Of a stretch of 64,000 bases of DNA, positions 46,701 through 56,291 are shown in pieces. The DNA is from Marthasterias glacialis (lineage: Eukaryota > Echinodermata > Asteroidea > Forcipulatida > Asteriidae). The DNA lies in contig OU452236.1 in the NCBI GenBank assembly GCA_911728455.2, positions 10,283,195-10,347,194 of the forward strand. Direction: 5' to 3'. Both the position numbers and the translations under genes were made by a program. A model generated the notes under the pieces. That model was given only the letters and a program-made list of their open reading frames with translations, made no database searches and was not told the origin of the DNA. The stretch's first letter is position 1. The number at the start of each line of letters is the position of its first letter.

Positions 46701-48824
46701 ATAAATAACCCCTTAATTATGTGTAAAGGAGTCATGGCATGTCGTGGCCTAGCGGTTAAGAGCACCGGACTCAAGCTCTTGTGTTTCTGATCAGCAGAGT
46801 GTGGGTTCGAGTCCCAGTCGTGACACTTGTGTCCTTAAGCAAGACACTTAACCATTGTTGCTTCGTCCTTCGGATGGAACGTAAAGCCGTTGGTCCCTGT
46901 GTTGTGTAATGCACGTAAAAGAACCCAGTACACTTATCGAAAAGAGAAGGGGGTTTGCCCCGGTGTTTCTGGCATGGTCTGGCAGCAATATGCGCCACCT
47001 CACATTGTATCCCTTTCAAGGTGTTGTATTATGGTCGCTTCGTCTCATAAAATCATTCATAACATTAACAATCTCCACCAGATTTGATAATTCGGCACCA
47101 GGAGTGTCATTTATGACAGACATGGCGCATTATAAATGTACACTATTATTATTATTTTTTTATAAACATACAAATAACCTTCAATCTGTTGAACATTTTT
47201 TTTAAACTTATAAAATAACGATTCTTTATCACGAAGTAGTAATTTTTAAACTAGTTGTCTGCCATGTTGTCTTTGGACCGTACCTGGATGAATCGTTATT
47301 TTGTAGGTTAAAAACACACTTTATTCAACAGATTGAAGATTGTTTGGATGTACACACACATATTTAAGGGGTTTATTTATTTTCAACAGGGGTTTTTCAG
47401 TGCATTTCCAACGTGTTGTCGGCAGCTGTTGTCAGTAGTTTTCGTACGACCCGTCATTATAACTAGGTCTAAGACAGTGAGTAATACTATGTAACTTGTA
47501 TTGTAAGTATAACAGTATTAGGGGGAAGCTTGTTGTCTTGACTGTACGAAGGTGATTAATAGATTATAGACCCAGTAACTGGGGCGCTGTACTCCTTTTT
47601 TGAGATTTTTGACATTATCTGTCGTACTAGCGCCCCAGTCCGTGGTATATTTGGAAAGTGCTCCGAAGCGGTTTTTTTCTGAATCAGTTACAAAATTTTC
47701 AAAATTGCGACAAAGACTCGACAGAATTGCTTGAAAATCGCCTACACTGTACTGGCTTCTCCAAGTATTTACAGTGAAATAAAATGCAATTAATTGTACT
47801 CACGACCATTTTTGGTCCTCCAAATCGATGATTTTTAGCCCACTATCGCGCATATATCATTATCAAATTTGCCGTTAGAATTGCCATTTTGAATGTGATA
47901 CTCGATTCTAGCCCCACTAGTGTGGCAAGGATTTTTGACATCGGTTGAATCCTTAGCCACACGTCCAAGCCTATCTTTTGTGCAGCTCGTCCCCCAATCC
48001 ACCGCATCGAAACCTAACGGGTGCGGCGCTGGATTTTAACCAACTAAATAAATGTGTCCACGTACCTCTTAGCTTCCCTCCGGTACTTTGGCTGTTGAAG
48101 TTACTAACCTTATTAAGGGCAAATAATCATTTGAATTTGGCTCAAAATTACTCCACACAAATAGACATCGGCTAGCGATCGGGGCCATTTTGATTTTTCG
48201 ATGCGGTGGATTGGGGGGACGAGCTGCACAAAAGATAGGCTTGGACGTGTGGCTAAGGATTCAACCGATGTCAAAAATCCTTGCCACACTAGTGGGGCTA
48301 ACTCGATTCAAGCAATTCTGTCGAGTCTTTGTCGCAATTTTGACAATTTTGTAACTGATTCAGAAAAAAACCGCTTCGGAGCACTTTCCAAATATACCAC
48401 GGACTGGGGCGCTAGTACGACAGATAATGTCAAAAATCTCAAAAAAGGAGTACAGCGCCCCAGTTACTGGGTCTAACTAAGTATACTCCTAGAAGTTAGA
48501 ACTATGAGGTTCGTTCCGCTGGAGAACGAACCTCATAGTTCTAGGAGTAAACTAAGTAGATTACATTAAATCGTGGACAAGACAAGACAAAATTGTAATG
48601 TGTGCAATGAGGATTTAAGTTGTTTACCTTTAAAACAACTACACAAATTTATCACAAATCAGATTTATAAATCAAGGATATTTGTTGAGAAAGCTCTGCA
48701 CTTCGGCCTCATCCGGTCCCGATCCCTTCACTTCCTCGTCTGTTTGGTCATCTTGAAAGTTGTTTTCGTCGAATTCGTCAACATCAACGTTTCGAAACTG
48801 AGTTTTGCCGGTGTTTTTAGACAT
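43778..48824 (-). CDS. ARPC5: actin-related protein 2/3 complex subunit 5 (p16-Arc), complete, 4 exons
   Basis: Exons in coding order: 48824-48682, 45148-45076, 44619-44443 and 43840-43778 (stop TAA). The total is 151 codons plus stop, the same length as human ARPC5. ARPC5 is the smallest Arp2/3 subunit and helps hold the complex that nucleates branched actin filaments in the cytoplasm. Seen: an N-terminal acidic region (MSKNTGKTQFRNVDVDEFDE), helical repeats (EEALKAVLRNPP; SSLDNDTIDILMKYIYKGF; NSSAILLTWHEK) and the conserved C-terminus GGLGSIVRVLTDRK. Intron 1 lacks a GT donor: the exon meets ATATCCTT and the exact family length is restored only with an AC acceptor (see the splice-site entries). 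The other introns are GT-AG. Divergent from RPL35. Confidence 0.97.
45149..45172 (-). other. U12-type 3' splice site (branch point plus AC end), ARPC5 intron 1
   Basis: On the minus strand TTCTTAAC (45172-45165) matches the U12 branch-point consensus closely, 17 nt before an intron end at ...GCAGCAC| (last base 45149). An alternative AG end 3 nt earlier (45152), 14 nt from the branch A, also keeps the frame and would add one residue. Confidence 0.75.
45546..45612 (+). mobile_element. possible tRNA-like SINE fragment
   Basis: GCTGCATAGCGCAGTAGGTT resembles a box A region and GAGTTAAAGCATCCCC a decayed box B, followed by an A-run. Confidence 0.3.
46435..46550 (+). mobile_element. family E internal fragment
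   Basis: AAATGCTCACTTTTCCAAAC ... TTACAGTGATTTACATTACAAAC ... GACGCCGGTAGTGCAT-type text matches the middle of family E (39390-39520). The ends are absent. Confidence 0.7.
46731..47155 (+). mobile_element. full-length tRNA-derived SINE with conserved central body
   Basis: The head GTGGCCTAGCGGTTAAGAGC ... GGGTTCGAGTCCCAG has boxes A and B of a Ser/Leu-like tRNA. The body CTTAAGCAAGACACTTAACC ... GATGGAACGTAAAGCC ... CACGTAAAAGAACCCAGTAC is shared in part with the SINE at 24885. The 3' end GCGCATTATAAATGTACACT and a TTA run look like a LINE-recognised tail. The general plan is that of CORE/Deu/Meta-type SINEs; which one is not certain. Confidence 0.75.
47567..48475. mobile_element. fold-back family A, second copy, hosting a family B element
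   Basis: Ends TAGACCCAGTAACTGGGGCG and the inverse GCCCCAGTTACTGGGTCTA. The arms run inward about 240 bp (GGTATATTTGGAAAGTGCTC and its mirror). It carries the minus-strand ATG-to-donor block at 47887-47804 and, within it, family B at 47909-48300. No exact target duplication at its own ends. Confidence 0.85.
47909..48300. mobile_element. fold-back family B, complete 392-bp copy with exact 9-bp target duplication
   Basis: Ends TAGCCCCACTAGTGTGGC and its inverse; ACTCGATTC is directly repeated at 47900-47908 and 48301-48309. Arms are about 95 bp (TTGAATCCTTAGCCACACGT, then TCCACCGCATCGAAA). Inserted into family A. Confidence 0.9.
48484..48549. mobile_element. family C hairpin, 66 bp, exact 9-bp target duplication
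   Basis: TACTCCTAGAAGTTAGAACT ... GAGGTTCGTTC mirrored by GAACGAACCTCATAGTTC ... TAGGAGTA. AACTAAGTA is repeated at 48475-48483 and 48550-48558, at the edge of the family A copy. Confidence 0.9.
48674..48681 (-). other. U12-type 5' splice site ATATCCTT, ARPC5 intron 1
   Basis: On the minus strand the exon ends ...CTCAACAA and the intron starts ATATCCTTGA, an exact match to the AT-AC class U12 donor consensus. No GT donor is available before the in-frame TGA that follows at once. Confidence 0.85.
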
Positions 48825-49278
48825 GTTTTAATATTTGTTAACAATCAAACTTGTTGTCATTAGTATTTCAGCAGACTTTGACGACCCAGTCTTTCCACAC
48901 CCACTTCTAACACCGAATCAGACGGTATATACGCACGCAAAGATACAGCACACCGCACGGCGCACAGCACAGTCAGTACTGCACAACATACGCAGATACG
49001 GTATTGCACTCAAATCAAAGCTACTTCCTTGTTAGTTATTGTATATTTTTTTTATACTAGGTTGATTACGGACGTTGATAACTGCCTCTACTAGTGCCAC
49101 GAATATAACCAGCTTTACCGTCGGATTCCTTCCGATATATACGTATGGTAAAGTATGCCATGTGCAGATGTAAACCAGACTAATTCGTAAATAGTTGGGT
49201 ACCCTTGTAAAAATAGGCCCAATATTGCAGGATTCTGTAGAGAAAACGTTTGGAAACCGGTCGAGATTTACATACGGT
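48825..49278. promoter_or_regulatory. shared divergent promoter region ARPC5 / RPL35
   Basis: About 455 bp separate the ARPC5 start codon (minus) from the proposed RPL35 transcription start (plus). It contains no repeat element, although fold-back elements crowd both sides. No TATA box at the usual position was seen for either gene. Confidence 0.5.
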
Positions 49279-49307
49279 CTTTTCTGACAACACCGCCATT
49301 CAAGATG
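49279..49307 (+). promoter_or_regulatory. 5' TOP leader and start codon of RPL35
   Basis: CTTTTC at 49279 is a terminal-oligopyrimidine start as in ribosomal protein mRNAs. After a 26-nt leader comes AAGATG|GTTAGTAC, an ATG directly at a splice donor. TOP signals place translation under mTOR/LARP1 control in animals (family knowledge). Confidence 0.55.
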
Positions 49308-52300
49308 GTTAGTACTGTAATGCAAGGGTTAATAATCTCTTTCCATCTTCAAATGTTGACTTTAAGCTTGGATCTAATAATACCGTTTGAATGCCACGAT
49401 AATTGGACATCACAAAGAAATTTATATAAGAAGTGTGGTTTTAGCATGTGAATTGAATTTTAAACATTTTTGACAAGGGAGGGTGGCGATTTATTTATAT
49501 TCTTGGGTAGCCCTGGTGTGGTACGGCAGACGCTAGCCCCATCCATACATTGTGCCAATACGCTGGACCCACTCCGCTTCTTGGCCTAACGAACCCTGTC
49601 CTCTAAAACCAGACATATCGGCACAATGTATGGGGCTAGGCAGACGCCAGTCTCCGTTGCATTCACTGCACTGACGTCCTGGGTGTAAAGCTTCTCTACT
49701 TATAGCCCCATACATTGTGCCAATACGCTAGACTCCCTCCGCTTCTTGGCCCAACGAACCCTGTCCTTTAAAACCAGACATCAACTTTCGAATAGAGACT
49801 TACTTTTTTTGGCAAATTTATCCCACAATGATCGGTCAGTCGTTGCTGTCAGACATGTCAGATTCACAGGCAGAGTCTGGAGAAGTTTTCCGCACGATCC
49901 TCCGTGCGATAAATCCTAGGATTTTGCTGGAATTTTATGTCAAATCTCGGTGATATAAGCCCATGTCAACGACGGCGGAGGAGCCATGATGGTTGCTGTT
50001 CAGCGCGGGTCATATTCCTGCACTAGTCTTTATTCCAGCAGTCATTATGCGACGTTTACCTGATAGCGGTGACGTCAATGTAATGCGCGCAATCAGTCAG
50101 CACATTCAAGAACGTTTACCGCTGCGCGACACCCTGACGTCACCACTATCAGGTAAACGTCGCAAAATGACTGCTGGAATAAAGACTAGTGCAGGAATAC
50201 GACCCGCGCTGAACAGTAACCATCATGGCTCCTCCGCCGTCGTTGACATGGGCTTATATTACCGAGATTTGACATAAAATTCCAGCAAAAGCCTAGGATT
50301 TATCGCACGGGGGATCGTGCGGAAATCTTCTCCAGACTCTGCCTGTGAGTCTGACATGTCTGACAGCAACGACTGACCGATCATTGTGGGATAAATTTGC
50401 CAAAAAAAGTAAGTCTCTATTCGAAAGTTGATGTCTGGTTTTAAAGGACAGGGTTCGTTGGGCCAAGAAGCGGAGGGAGTCCAGCGTATTGGCACAATGT
50501 ATGGGGCTACTCTACTTAGTACTTGAGTTGTTTTTCTCTATTTTTACGTGATGTTGGAAGCTGAAAAGTCCGTTCATATAATCTTTTACTCTTGGGATAG
50601 ACCCAGGTAACAGTGGTAACTGCCCTGGGGCGAAAGTGCTAGTGCTAGCCCCATAATTAATAATAATAATATTAATAAACATGATAAATACCTGAATACA
50701 TTGTGTCAATACGCTGGACTACCTCCGCTTCTTGGCCCAACGAACCCTGTCCTCTAAGACTAGACATCAAATTTCAAATCGAAATTTACACTTTTTTAAG
50801 TTTTTTGTCAAAATTTGTCCATCGATGATCTCTAAATTATTGCACTAGAGTCTCAAGTACATTAGATCCGAGGTAATGACTTATTTTGGTGGAATTTTAT
50901 GACAAATCTCTGTACTGGTATTACTATTAGTCCATGTGAAAGACGTTGGAGGAGCCATGATGGTTGCTGTTGCGCTGTTCAGCGGGAGGGCGCTATGACT
51001 CGTCATAATCTTGCGCTAGTCTTTATTCCAGCAGTCTTCTTGTGACATTTACCCGAGTGAAAGTGGTGACGTCAAGGTTTCGAGCAGCAGTAAACGTTCT
51101 TGGATGTGCTGACTAATTGCATGCATTACACTCGGGACAGCCCATGCATAGAGTTACACATAAGAACTAGAGGGCTACTAAACCATGTGACTTGGCCCGA
51201 CAAGGAGCTTTTTTTGCCGTTGAGAAAATGGCACGAGCCATTCATTTACACTACTGGGTAGTCGTCAGTTTACAAGGCAACCATTTTCTAAGTGGACATT
51301 CGTATGCAATCGACCCATAGGGATTTTTGTCCATGGTGGGTCAGGGGAGTTCCATGCGTGGCATCGTGAGTGCTCCCTCTAGTTCTTATATAAAACTCTA
51401 TGGGACAGCTGCTGGAAAACTATCCACAGTGTTTGCAGCTGGGCAACATTCAATCACCTTGGACAAGGCCAGCCTGCAATTTTAGTGACGAATATGACCC
51501 TTTTTAGAGGGAGGTGGGGGACAGGGGTAAGGGGCGTTCAGCAACGGAAGACAGCACGACGAACGAATACACACACACGGCGACACGAAAAAGACTAGCA
51601 AGAGATCACGACGAGTCATAGCGCCCTCTCGCTGTACAGCGAAACAGCAACCATTATGGCTCCTCCGACGTCATTGACATGGACTTACACCAGCACGGAG
51701 ATTTGTCATAAAATTCCACCAAAAGCCTAGGAGTTATCGCACGGGGAGGGCGGCGTAAATCTTCTCCAGACTCTGACAGCAATGACCGACCGATCATTGA
51801 GGGTTAAATTTGCCCAAAAAAGTAAGTCTCGATTTGAAAGTTGAAGTCTGGTCTGAGAGGACAGGGTTCGTTGGGCCAGGAAGTGAAGGTAGTCCAGCGT
51901 ATTGGCACAATGTATGGGGCTAGGGTGCAGCATGTGTTTTTTTAAGATTTTGACATCTGTCGTTCTCTACTCTTACTAACGTTAGCGCCCCAGCCAGCCA
52001 GCACCTACAGGCTACATAAACTCTTATGGCGAAGTGGATTTATAACACATCTAAAAAAGTGGCCAAAATTACAACAAAGACTGAACAGAATTGCTGGAAA
52101 ATTGCCTGCTGGCTTCTCAAGATATCAAAGATGGAATAAAATGCATTTAATTGTACTAACGATCACTTTCTGTCCTCCAAATCGATGATTTTTTAGCCCA
52201 TTAAAACTACTAAAAATGCAGCCGTTACAATCGCCATTTTAGTGGAATGGCCAATTTTAGTAAAGTGGAATTTTATGAAAAATCTCAGTGCTGACACAGA

Positions 52301-55300
52301 CGCATTTCAACATCATTGGAGCCATGATGGTTGCTGTTGCGCATGTGCGCTGTACAGCGCTATGACTCATCGTACTCCTACTCCAGTCTTTTTCGTGTCG
52401 CTATATTTGTGTAGTCGTTCGTCGTGTTGTCGTCGCCGCCGAATGCAAAAAGACGGTGTCACTCACTAGTATCCCTTGGGGGAAGCAAAGTAAATTTTCT
52501 TATCATTTGATCACATGTTCATTTTATCTTAAACAAGGTGTTTAGATTAAAACAGTAGGAAAAAAACGGCTGTACAAGGATGGTCACAATCAGTCAGCAC
52601 ATCCAAGAACATTTACCGTGCGTTGCTCGGATTCTTGATGTTATCACTTTGAGGTAATTGTCGCAAGAAGACTGCTGGAATAAAGACTAGAGCAGGAGTA
52701 CGATGAGTCATAGCGCCCTCTCTCGCTGTATAGCGCACATGTGCAACAGCAACCGTCATGGCTCCGACGATGTTGAAATGTGTCTGTATCAGCGCTGAGA
52801 TTTTTCATGAAATTCCACCAAAATAAGTCAATATACCTCGGATCTAATGTAATGTAATAAAGAGATCATCAAATAAAAAAAAATTGGCAAAAAAGTGTAA
52901 GTTCGTAGAACCAAGAAGCGGAGGTAGTCCAGCATATTGGCACTATTTATGGGGATATGTTTAGGCCTGATTATTGCACTTGCATCTTATGCTTATCAAC
53001 GACTGTTTATATTTCAAAAGACGTGTAAATACTGCGGACAGCATGTTCGCTGATGCCCTAAGTTACATATTGTTTTACGCTAGACCCAGTAACTGGGGCA
53101 CTGTAGTCCTTTTGTGAGATTTTGACTTAATTGGTCATACTAGCGTCCCAGTAGGGTATATGTAGCAAGTGGACCACGGAGTGGATTTAAAACGAATCAA
53201 CAAAATTGGTGGATAATCACCTACTGTTTCCTGGCTTCTTCGCACCTTAAAAATGTAAACGTGTACCAGACGATCAGTCAGTTAACGGTGTAAATGTGTA
53301 ACCAGCACAGGCTTAAGAAGAAATCTCATCATGTCTTTTTGAAGGATATTTGTCAGACTCAAAAGTCAACATTTGAACATAGTTTTTTTGGTTTAAGATA
53401 TTACACAGTAAGGTTTTTGGTCCAGTCATGAGCTATCTGGCCCAATGCATAAATCACTGGCCTTGGGCTTACTGTTCAGTGTAAATTTCATGCCCTGATG
53501 GTTTGTGTTTGTTGCATAAGGGACCAGACCAAGAGGGAGCATGTTCTTCAATAAAAAATGTGTGTGTTATTTCCATTTTATGACATGTACTAGTCAAAGC
53601 CGATTTTGATGTTTTTTCTTACAGACGAAGATAAAGGCACATGAGCTACGAGGCAAAAAGAAGGAAGATTTGGAAGATCAGCTTAAGCAGCTTAAACAGG
53701 AACTGTCTCAACTGAGAGTTGCCAAGGTCACTGGTGGACAGGCGTCAAAGCTCTGCAAAATGTAAGATTTAATTTTGGGGGCACTGACCACTAATGTAAG
53801 AACATTTTTGTATGGGTTGGTTTTAAGAAGAATGACTTGTACAGAATTGACAATTTTGCCAGGAATTGTCCATGCTCACCCCCTGGATTAATTTTTCAAG
53901 AAAAACAATTTTGTTGTTGAAAATATCATTGTCACAATGAAACCATGACTAAACCAAGAAAAGACACCAAACATACTCATAAATTGCACTAGGATTTTAT
54001 CTTTCAAGAAAACATGGTTTGTGTTCACTGTAAATCTGCCAAACCCATGGGCGTTAGCCACAGCATATAATTGGCCATGGAATGCTTGAATCTCCCATGC
54101 CAAACAAATGGTAACCGATGGTGGCAGCCTATCAATCTCATAAACCTTGTTTGTCCAACAAATAGGCCTGTTAAATATTGGCTTGTGGGGCTAGTGAGGA
54201 ATAAACCCTGAGGCAAGAACTAGCAGCTATGAACAAGGGTAGGGCGAATGGGGTAAGGAGCCAGCTTTTAGTCTGTTACCACGTGGTAAGAGACTAAAAG
54301 CGGTCTTCGTATACGTAGTAGGGGCTTACACTACATGTGGGACTGTCATGTGTACAAAGACCAGGGGGTCGTTGGACATGTACACACAAAACTGTATACA
54401 GTCGACTCTCGTTAATACAAGCTCGGATGTTACGAGGTTCCGGTTTATAAGAGGTATTTTGCCGGTCCCGAACTGCCCTGTGCGTGTTTTAATGCATTTA
54501 AATACGAAAGATACGAGCACGGTCATAACGAGAACACGAATAATACGAGGTATTCTTGCGGCCCAGTAACGAGCAAATGTATTGTTTGTCTTACTTTCAT
54601 AGCGAGTTTGGGGAATGAATTGTTGGGCATCGATAGTTTACCTTCATTGAGGTGAAAAATTGACGTCCCAGCCTTTCAAAACATGTGCTACCGCTCCGTT
54701 GATCATGATCAATAGAGGTGCTATTTGAGCGTTGGCAATGGTATACCAGTCTGTTCAATGGTAGTACAACGCAGATGAGAGGTGGACACCAGACCGTTTA
54801 TTGTTCGCTGGTATCCCGCCTTAGCAGTAAGCTATCTCGCACTACTGTGACCTTGCTAAGGTGTGACAACCAGTGAAAATCAACATTCAACTTGTCATGT
54901 TGGCCGTTTCGACCGAAACTTGGCTGCCAAGAACGGCAAGTTAAAGTCATATGCGTTCCTTTTTTAGTCATGAAAAATGTAAATTGGTTTCATAAATTGA
55001 CTTTCGAAATAAATAAATTAAATCAAAACAGTTTTATTTGCCCAAAATGTTGTATGTTTATGCAGTTTCCATTGCAGTACGGGTGCATTTATACATGTGC
55101 GTCCATTATGTCATGCACTGTGCATTGTTAACACTGCGCTCGGATAATACGAGGTTCGGTTAATACGAGAAAAACAGGTCAGTCCGGCGGACCTCGTATT
55201 AACGAGAGTCGACTGTACACAAACTTTAGTTCGTGTATACAGATTTGTGTGTATGTCGGTTATAAACATGACTTTGAACTGGATGGCTATGCAGACTGGA

Positions 55301-56291
55301 TCCTCATGCCTCATCATGAGAACCAGTCTACATGCAACATTGTGCAACCATGCTACATAAATTTTACGGCTGTTAAAGTGTATACCCTGACCTTTTGCCT
55401 CTTGTTTTTTCGAACATTCTCAGTAATTATGTGATAATATTTTGTGGTTTTTTTTTTACAACCACCATCTAAAACAATTGTCAATAGTTCTACATCACTG
55501 CAAGGTGCATTGCAGCCTCGATGGGCGATTTATCTGGCAGTAAAATAAACATTGACTGCGGCATGACCAGAAAGATTCTCCAAAAGTAGAATATAAGCAA
55601 CCACTACAATGACCTCCAAATTTGGCCGGTTTCATGGTTATTTTTTTTTTAAATAGGTCACGTTACATGTATAAGACTTACCTGCTTCAAAAACTTGAAA
55701 CCTATAGCTCACCAGGAGTCGATTTTACAAAGAGTTAAGACTTAATATAAGACTTGAAATACACAGAATATATACAGGGGAAACTTACTAACTGGGAAAT
55801 ATACAAGTATAATGTATATATTTTTGTGTATAAAGTGTAAATAATATGTTGGCCTTAGCATGATTAACTTAATTCAGAATTATTGATTCATTCCAACTCT
55901 TGCCAACAGTTGTACCAATAGCTAAAAGTTAACATTCATGGGGAAAATGGCAACAAACTGGCTTGCATCTTTGAACTAGTTGCCCAGGTACGGTAGGATA
56001 AGTAAATAAGGTTTGGATAAATATTTAATAGCACATTCTCATTTGTGTCTTATCCACAGCCAAGTGGTTCGCAAAGGCATTGCCCGTGTCTTGACAGTCA
56101 TCCATGAAACCCAGAAGGAGAACCTTCGCAAGTTTTACAAAAATGCCAAGTACAAGCCCCTTGATTTGCGTCGTAAGCTGACCAGAGCCAAGCGACGTGC
56201 TCTTACTAAGAGTGAACTCAACAGGAAAACCAAGAAGCAACAACGTAAGGAGCGTCTGTATCCCATGAGAAAGTTTGCTGTGCGGGAATAG
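49305..56291 (+). CDS. RPL35: 60S ribosomal protein L35 (eL35), 3 exons
   Basis: Exons 49305-49307 (ATG only, proposed), 53625-53761 and 56060-56291 (stop TAG), giving 123 residues, the length of human RPL35. Exons 2 and 3 are certain; exon 2 starts directly after an acceptor with ACG ([16 protein letters not shown]), so the start Met must come from a separate exon, as in vertebrate RPL35 genes. Seen: [12 protein letters not shown], the uL29/eL35-type helical hairpin; [21 protein letters not shown]; and the basic tail [20 protein letters not shown]. eL35 binds near the exit of the large-subunit peptide tunnel. Intron 1 (4.3 kb) is full of fold-back elements; intron 2 holds a pogo-like element. 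Confidence 0.93.
49534..49638. mobile_element. family D mini-element, 105 bp, exact 9-bp target duplication
   Basis: TAGCCCCATCCATACATTGT ... CGGCACAATGTATGGGGCTA; GGCAGACGC is directly repeated at 49525-49533 and 49639-49647. It is a deleted form of family D with only the left arm and the right terminus. Confidence 0.9.
49703..50509. mobile_element. family D giant hairpin, 807 bp, exact 9-bp target duplication
   Basis: Arms of nearly 390 bp each are almost perfect mirror copies, from TAGCCCCATACATTGTGCC to the centre near 50106. CTCTACTTA is repeated at 49694-49702 and 50510-50518. The high arm identity suggests a young insertion or arm-to-arm conversion. Open frames inside are short. Confidence 0.93.
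50646..51922. mobile_element. older family D copy, interrupted
   Basis: The left terminus TAGCCCCATAATT and right terminus TGTATGGGGCTA enclose diverged D arms (CGCTTCTTGGCCCAACGAAC; CTTTATTCCAGCAGTC). It is interrupted by the element at 51142-51401. No exact target duplication. Confidence 0.75.
51142..51401. mobile_element. 260-bp TIR element inside family D
   Basis: ATAGAGTTACACATAAGAAC ... TAGAGGG on the left and CCCTCTAGTTCTTATATAAA ... CTCTAT on the right are inverted. GGGACAGC is present on both sides (51134-51141 and 51402-51409), consistent with an 8-bp target duplication. Confidence 0.75.
51945..52240 (+). mobile_element. family A half element, left terminus lost
   Basis: Contains TTAGCGCCCCAG, AGAATTGCTGGAAAATTGCC and, on the minus strand, the ATG block (ATG at 52237-52235) with the donor mutated to GTTAGTAC. 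Confidence 0.7.
52236..52956. mobile_element. family D copy without intact left terminus
   Basis: Left-arm text AGCCATGATGGTTGCTGTTG and GCGCTATGACTCATCGTACT are mirrored by AGTACGATGAGTCATAGCGC and AACAGCAACCGTCATGGCTC, with insertions between. The right end is altered to TTTATGGGGATA. Confidence 0.7.
53085..53260 (+). mobile_element. family A left-end fragment
   Basis: TAGACCCAGTAACTGGGGCA ... TACTAGCGTCCCAGTAGG; the right arm is missing. Just before it, 53036-53080 matches the inner family A repeat (GTTCGCTGATGCCC). Confidence 0.7.
54267..54300. repeat. 34-bp palindrome with CACGTG centre
   Basis: TTTTAGTCTGTTACCACGTG and its near-exact mirror, in RPL35 intron 2. Confidence 0.65.
54399..55215. 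mobile_element. pogo/Tigger-like non-autonomous element (~815 bp)
   Basis: Ends CAGTCGACTCTCGTTAATAC and the inverse GTATTAACGAGAGTCGACTG, flanked by TA on both sides as in the Tc1/mariner-pogo group. Subterminal ATACGAGGTT-type repeats occur at both ends. The interior has no transposase. A decayed relative lies at 30148-30250. Confidence 0.85.
55262..55520 (+). repeat. dispersed repeat H, copy 2
   Basis: Partner of the reversed copy at 7572-7862 (GACTGGATCCTCATGCCTC, ACCAGTCTACATGCAACATT). Lies in RPL35 intron 2. Confidence 0.7.

Larger units (their letters stand above)
45149..48681 (-). other. ARPC5 intron 1 (3.5 kb) with SINEs and nested fold-backs
   Basis: Contents: SINE-like fragment 45546-45612, family E fragment 46435-46550, SINE 46731-47155, family A with nested B at 47567-48475, family C at 48484-48549. 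No other coding signal. Confidence 0.75.
49308..53624 (+). other. RPL35 intron 1, a cluster of fold-back elements
   Basis: Family D at 49534-49638, 49703-50509, 50646-51922 and 52236-52956; an element at 51142-51401; family A halves at 51945-52240 and 53085-53260. Only about 53260-53624 looks free of them. The intron depends on exon 1 being placed correctly. Confidence 0.6.

Noticed and set aside
48674-48824. ARPC5 exon 1 reading on into a GT donor further downstream
   Set aside because: An in-frame TGA follows directly after the TAT CCT codons, so no usable GT donor remains; the ATATCCTT U12 donor fits instead.
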